Assembly: GCA_037074765.1 (NCBI GenBank)
Contig: JBAMDO010000023.1
Coordinates: 1 to 64,000, forward strand
From: Mansonella perstans
Lineage: Eukaryota > Nematoda > Chromadorea > Rhabditida > Onchocercidae
DNA length: 64,000 nt
Reading direction: 5' to 3'
Below, in pieces: positions 59,148 through 64,000 of the stretch; the stretch's first letter is position 1; every line of letters starts with the position of its first letter. Both the position numbers and the translations under genes were made by a program. The notes below the pieces were generated by a model. That model had not been told where the DNA came from, searched no databases, and worked only from the letters and a program-made list of their open reading frames with translations.

Positions 59148-62100
59148 TCGATCACACCATGTTCTTATTAAGTATTCAAAATTTCGGCTACATTAGTAAT
59201 ATCTAGGCTTGATATAGTTAGTATATCTAGACTTGATGCGGTTAAACTTGAACATGTATTCTGGTACTATAGAATTTATGCATATTGCCCGATGTAATTA
59301 AATTTAAATATTTATCTGAAATCTCTCATTTAAAACTTGTTATAGTGTTCCATGCATTTTAATCAGAGTTGAATGTGATATTTAATTAAGCATAATTAAA
59401 CTTAGTGTATCATTTGGTTCTGTTATATTTAAATGTGCTGTCCAATAAAATATTCCAACAAATTATTTTGTACAGTAATTCAATTTTCTCTTTTTTTCTT
59501 ACAAATGATTTCATCTTAAGTTTGTAAATTTCGCAAACAGTATTTTAATCCTCCGAAAACTTTAATCCTCCAAAAAAAGGAAAAATAAGCGAGAGAAAGA
59601 GAGGGAGAAAAAAATTTTGACGAAAAGTTCATTTTCATTTCAAATGGTAATTTAAGAAGCAAGTCATGCATGTATGTATTTCATAAAAAAAAAAAAAAAA
59701 AGAAAAATTAACATTCTGTTGCTATTCTTTATTTATTCCTAATTTCCAACTTTTTATCAATTATTTATAACATTTTTCAAAATTTGATAACGGAAAAGAA
59801 CAAAAAAAATTTGCATAAAAGTTTACTTCAAATATCTTTTCCTTCTTTCTTCTTAACAAAAACAGCAAAAAAAAGTTCACGTAACTGTGAAAAGAATGAT
59901 AAAATTTAAAATACAATTTTTAATCAAAATTTCCAAAATTAATTTCTTTGAACTGCAAAAAATTTTACAGGATGAAAAAGATATATTCATTCATCATTCC
60001 TAAATGTATGTATTTCAAAAAAAAAAGGAAAAATAATAATTAAAGCTAATTTACTCCTATGAGTTCTTATCGAATCACCTAAGATCACAGTATCACAACC
60101 AGAAATTTCAAATTTGCCAATCTCCAAGAGGATGGCATACCAAAAAATAAATGGATAACCAAGTATTCCCAACACTTGGCATCACTAAAATCTCTTATTA
60201 CATTCGTTTGGTTGAACAAAAAAAAAAAATTTTCAGCAAATCATTAGTTGATAGTTATTCCTGGTGAGTTACTGATAGTTTTATTTGAAGAATGAATGAT
60301 TCAACAAGTAGTACCTTAAATATAATATTCCTTACCGTTGCCCGCATTATCGTAACAAAATTCTTTAACAATAAGATTTTTCGGATACCAACGAGAGCGA
60401 TATTCTTTGATGCCAATAATTAAAATTATTTACTTTTTTACATTTAAAGTTCAATTTAAAAATTTGATTGAAATTAGCGGAAATTTGCAATTGTAAATTC
60501 TGATAGGAAAGGTGTTAATGTTGAAAGTACAAAAAAAGTAAAGTAATGCAAAGTATTTATCATATTTCTTTTCCGAGTATTAGAAAATTGAATCGAACAA
60601 ATGAAATTACAACAAGCAATAGAAACAAGAAAAAAACCGATCGATAATTAAGAAGATAAACAATGAATAATTGATAGAGGAAAATTGATAATTGTTAATT
60701 TCAATTTTCGAAAATAATTTTAAAGTGAATTTATGGAAGTGTGCTATTATTGTACAGTTTTCACAATTTTCAAATGCTCGAATATTGATATGAAATGTGC
60801 AAATGAAATTCCTTTTAAGTAATTAATAGATACGATTACTAAATGAACAGTTAATTGCTATTGAAAAAAGTCTGTGTCAAGCAAAATTTAAATAGAATAC
60901 ATTTATATAGCATCTGATAAAATATACTCAATGTATAAAACAATCATGATGTATTGTGAAAGTGAAATAATTTTTTCACTCAATTATTTGTCATTCGAAT
61001 ACGCTTTGGTTTTGCCGAAAAAACACTTTGATATGACAGGTAAATGAATAATTATATAAAAACTTTTTAAGTAACGGAATTAAAATTTGCTGCCGGAAAC
61101 GCTTTTTTTTTTAAAAGTTTTTCAGATTAAGAAGTATTTTATAAAATAAATCAATTGTGAAAAAAGCAAAAAAAAAGTTAGCAGTTGTAAGAAATAAGTT
61201 GGGACAATTGCTCAAAATAATAGAAATGATGTCAATGACAATGTACTTCCGATTCTGTTTGACCAAAAAAATTTTTTGAGATTTTTGAGCTATCATTTTT
61301 TCATGTTTTCAAATGTATAACTTAATTTTATTGCTGCTAACTTTTTCCAATTAATTTTAATACAAAAAAAAATTTTGCATTAAAACATATAAAAGCATTT
61401 TGTCAATATGCATTTATAATGCAAACTGCTGAGATGAAACACGCAGTATGAATTACAAACGCCAAAAAATTCTTGCAGAAATGAAAATTAAATTTAGTTA
61501 CAATAGAAATTGAATTAAAACATGTCTACATATTCATTTAAATACATTTTGATGTTTCTTAAGTTTCTAGCAAGTAATCGATTAAATCATTTTGTTTGTG
61601 CATTTAAGTGTCGGCATTAAAAAATTGACTTTTTGCAAAACTTTATTATGTTAATTTTTGCTGAGAAATTCTTTTACAATATTTTTTACTACAGTTTTAA
61701 AACGGTTGCGAAATTTTAATTTGCGAAAAAAGAAATTAATTGAAAATACATAGAAAAAAATAAACTCAGTTTTAGAAAAATTATTACAGGCATGAAAAAA
61801 AAAGTGTTTCCAGGAACAATTAATTTTGGAGCCGAAATTTAAAATGAACTCTCACACAGATTTTATCAATTTTTATTTTATCAAACCTTATGATAAAGTT
61901 CAACTAAATTTCAAATTTAAGCATTATTGCATCAATAAATTAATTAATTTAATTGTTAGCGAAATAAAAAAAACTGGTCTAACTGGAATAAAACAAAACA
62001 AATTGTGGAAATTTCGCTTTCGACATTAATTCATTTTATGTACAATTCAATCCATTTCGATCCAGCCAGTTCCATTACACTGATATAAAAGTTCTTTGAA

Positions 62101-63042
62101 AAGTGAAATGAAGCAAACATATGTGAAAATTAAAACCTTAATTCATTTTTTGTAATAATTTGAAAACTATCATCCATAACTAACCATTATTTTGCCTGAG
62201 ACAATTCAAATCATTCCAAATAATTTTCAAAATTCAATTTAATTAATCAAAAAAAGAAAAGAAAAAACATTATAATTTTAGTTTTGAAAGAATTCTCGTA
62301 CCTTACGTGAACAATTTTCCTGCTTCATTCTATTGCAATTATGTAAAATTCTTTGCCTGAAAAAATTATTTTTTTTTACAATCATGACCAATAGAAACCA
62401 CTGAAGACAACATTTTATTGCATTTGCTAAAATTTGAATTAATTTACAGAAATCCGATTGGGCTTACTGAAAGAACGGAAACTGAATAATTCAAGTAATT
62501 GATAAGCTTATTAAAAATTGCTTCCTCAGTCATCATCTGTTATTTTAATTTAGCCAACAATTCTTAACACATTTCCAAACAATTTGCCAATCATCTTTCT
62601 TTTCAACTACTTAGTTAATTGGTAGTGGACGTAACAGTAGGATAATAAAAAATTTTTATTTACCAGTACAACAAACTAAAAATTAATTATAAGCACATTG
62701 AAATTAATACCTGCTTTACAAATCATTTCATCAGAAGCAATTTGTTCGGCTCAATCAATTTCTTACCATGATATATTATTAAATCACCCTAGAATTAATT
62801 TTAATGAAAATGTCTAAATATTAAATTTTCAATTTGAAAAATGGATTCTTTTTCGGCTAAATGATGATTTGGAAAAGATTTCAATTTAAAGCATATTTAC
62901 TGATATGAAAATACATTAGAACAAATTATTTCTCTTGCAATTTTTTTTCCAATAACTTTAGTTGCTATTATCATATGTTGTTTACTTCAAATAAAATTTT
63001 AAAATAACAATACAGCATAGAAATCATAGATGAAAAATAGAA

Positions 63043-63189
63043 ATGATTCATAAAAAGAAATTTTCATAAATTGCTTACAACAATCCATTGATTGATTATT
63101 ACGATGATCATAAAAATGATCAATGTGATTTTGATGGAAACTGTAAAATTATTTATGATTCATAAAAAGAAATTTTCATAAATTGCTTA
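63043..63189. repeat. Pair of 35-bp exact direct repeats
   Basis: ATGATTCATAAAAAGAAATT, followed by TTCATAAATTGCTTA, occurs identically at 63043-63077 and 63155-63189. The 77 bases between are rich in GATCAT motifs. It could be a duplicated target or slippage product; no element is recognised between the copies. Confidence 0.85.
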
Positions 63190-63812
63190 TGAATTATTTA
63201 TTGAACTTCGTTTATGATCACTGAACTCATAATAATATGATTAATTATAATTTAAATTAGCATAAAGAAATAAAATCATATGACATAGTTATGAATGAGC
63301 GCTGCAAGCAAACATTATTGCAGAGATTAAAAGATTGAAAATATGATTAATTAATGATAAAACTGTATTTGTCATTCATTTTGCATCATTTTTATTTTGT
63401 TAAATAAAGTGATAATATTGGAGAGGCAAAGAAGAAATAAAGTTTTTTTTTTTTTTTTATCAACCAATTAATGCTAATCAATCAATTGATGAGTGGAAAT
63501 TGTTCAATGAATGAGGAGGAAGAGTCAATACTAGTTGAACATTCAGTCGTTCTTAACTATGCAGAATTTAGTATAAAGATTAAAGATAATAAATTACGAG
63601 TGAGAAAAGGAAAGGAAAGAAATGTGATGTTAAAAAAAAAAAAAAAAAGATGAAATTATTCGCTAAAAATACTTAAATTATTTATACAATAAACTAACGA
63701 ATAATTTTTTGTTAAAAATATTTTCTAATTTTTAAATTTAAATTAATTAAAAAGAAAAGAAAAAACGATGAAAAAGTGAATATATAAAAGATGATTTAGA
63801 TAATAGTGACAG

Positions 63813-63890
63813 AACTTTGTGATCAAATTTATGCAATAAATAAAAAAAGCATGAAAACTTTGTGATCAAATTTAATATGCAATAAATAAA
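63813..63890. repeat. Near-tandem duplication
   Basis: AACTTTGTGATCAAATTTA, a short variable joint and TGCAATAAATAAA appear twice (63813-63844 and 63856-63890). The second copy has a 3-bp insertion. Confidence 0.85.
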
Positions 63891-64000
63891 TTATTTCCTG
63901 TTACACAATAGAATTTTAGATGTGTGAAATTATAACGTTTTTTTTTTTTTTTTTTTTTAATTTCTGTTATTGAAATTTGTTAACAGGAGGACAAAAGGCA

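Larger units (their letters stand above)
59148..64000. other. AT-rich intergenic DNA at the right end
   Basis: No gene is supported. There are A/T homopolymers (59683-59700, 63439-63458, 63629-63648, 63938-63958), a 35-bp direct repeat (63043-63077 and 63155-63189) and a roughly 33-bp near-tandem duplication (63813-63890). Short ORFs at 59987-60175 (minus), 61826-62029 (plus) and 63471-63653 (plus) are unrecognised. Confidence 0.5.

Noticed and set aside
59987..60175. A minus-strand ORF of 62 codons with bacterial-looking segments (ISGCDTVILGDSI).
   Set aside because: I could not link it to any family, the ends are low complexity, and there is no second block to support a relic.
63471..63653. 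A 60-codon plus-strand ORF ending in a poly-lysine run.
   Set aside because: The tail is a poly-A tract and the rest has no recognisable content.

Overview
This window looks like nuclear DNA of a parasitic nematode, most likely an onchocercid filaria. It is very AT-rich, its genes are broken into many short exons with GT...AG introns, and acceptors of the TTTCAG type are common. Several genes have an acceptor directly in front of the start codon, as expected for spliced-leader trans-splicing. Two decayed fragments resemble alphaproteobacterial (Wolbachia-like) genes, which is typical of filarial chromosomes. All multi-exon models were built by hand from phase-consistent splice sites and remembered family sequences. 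No alignment or transcript evidence was available.

Layout. 1-4 kb: AT-rich DNA and a small two-exon plus-strand gene for an unrecognised membrane or secreted protein. 4.9-22 kb: five genes in a row on the minus strand. These are DNMT2/TRDMT1 (tRNA cytosine-5 methyltransferase, 7 exons), mitochondrial GABA transaminase (12 exons), the centriole cartwheel protein SAS-6 (16 exons), and a compact pair of intronless ORFs 54 bp apart: an unknown 90-residue protein, then ALG13, the catalytic subunit of the second GlcNAc transferase of N-glycosylation. 23.5-31.6 kb: a repeat-rich block with a foldback element (arms of about 465 bp in inverted orientation) and a tandem array of a related unit of about 0.91 kb. 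Between them lie a PutA-like bacterial relic and a tiny two-exon gene for a secreted Gly/Tyr-bearing peptide. 32.2-37.2 kb: a 15-exon plus-strand gene for an MCM-binding protein (MCMBP). 37.2-47.6 kb: a gene-poor, simple-sequence-rich stretch. 47.6-50.0 kb: a four-exon plus-strand gene of unknown function with a PPPSY motif. 50-64 kb: mostly AT-rich DNA holding a mitochondrial ND4-like relic, a decayed bacterial alpha/beta hydrolase, a perfect inverted repeat and several small duplications.

The recognised genes are unrelated housekeeping functions (tRNA modification, GABA catabolism, centriole duplication, glycolipid assembly, MCM handling). Only the ORF/ALG13 pair looks like an operon. The most interesting items are the inserted bacterial and mitochondrial relics, the foldback/tandem repeat family, a DNMT2 gene in a nematode, and a GABA transaminase that seems to lack one iron-sulfur ligand. 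I found no tRNA, rRNA, spliced-leader RNA gene or CRISPR array.
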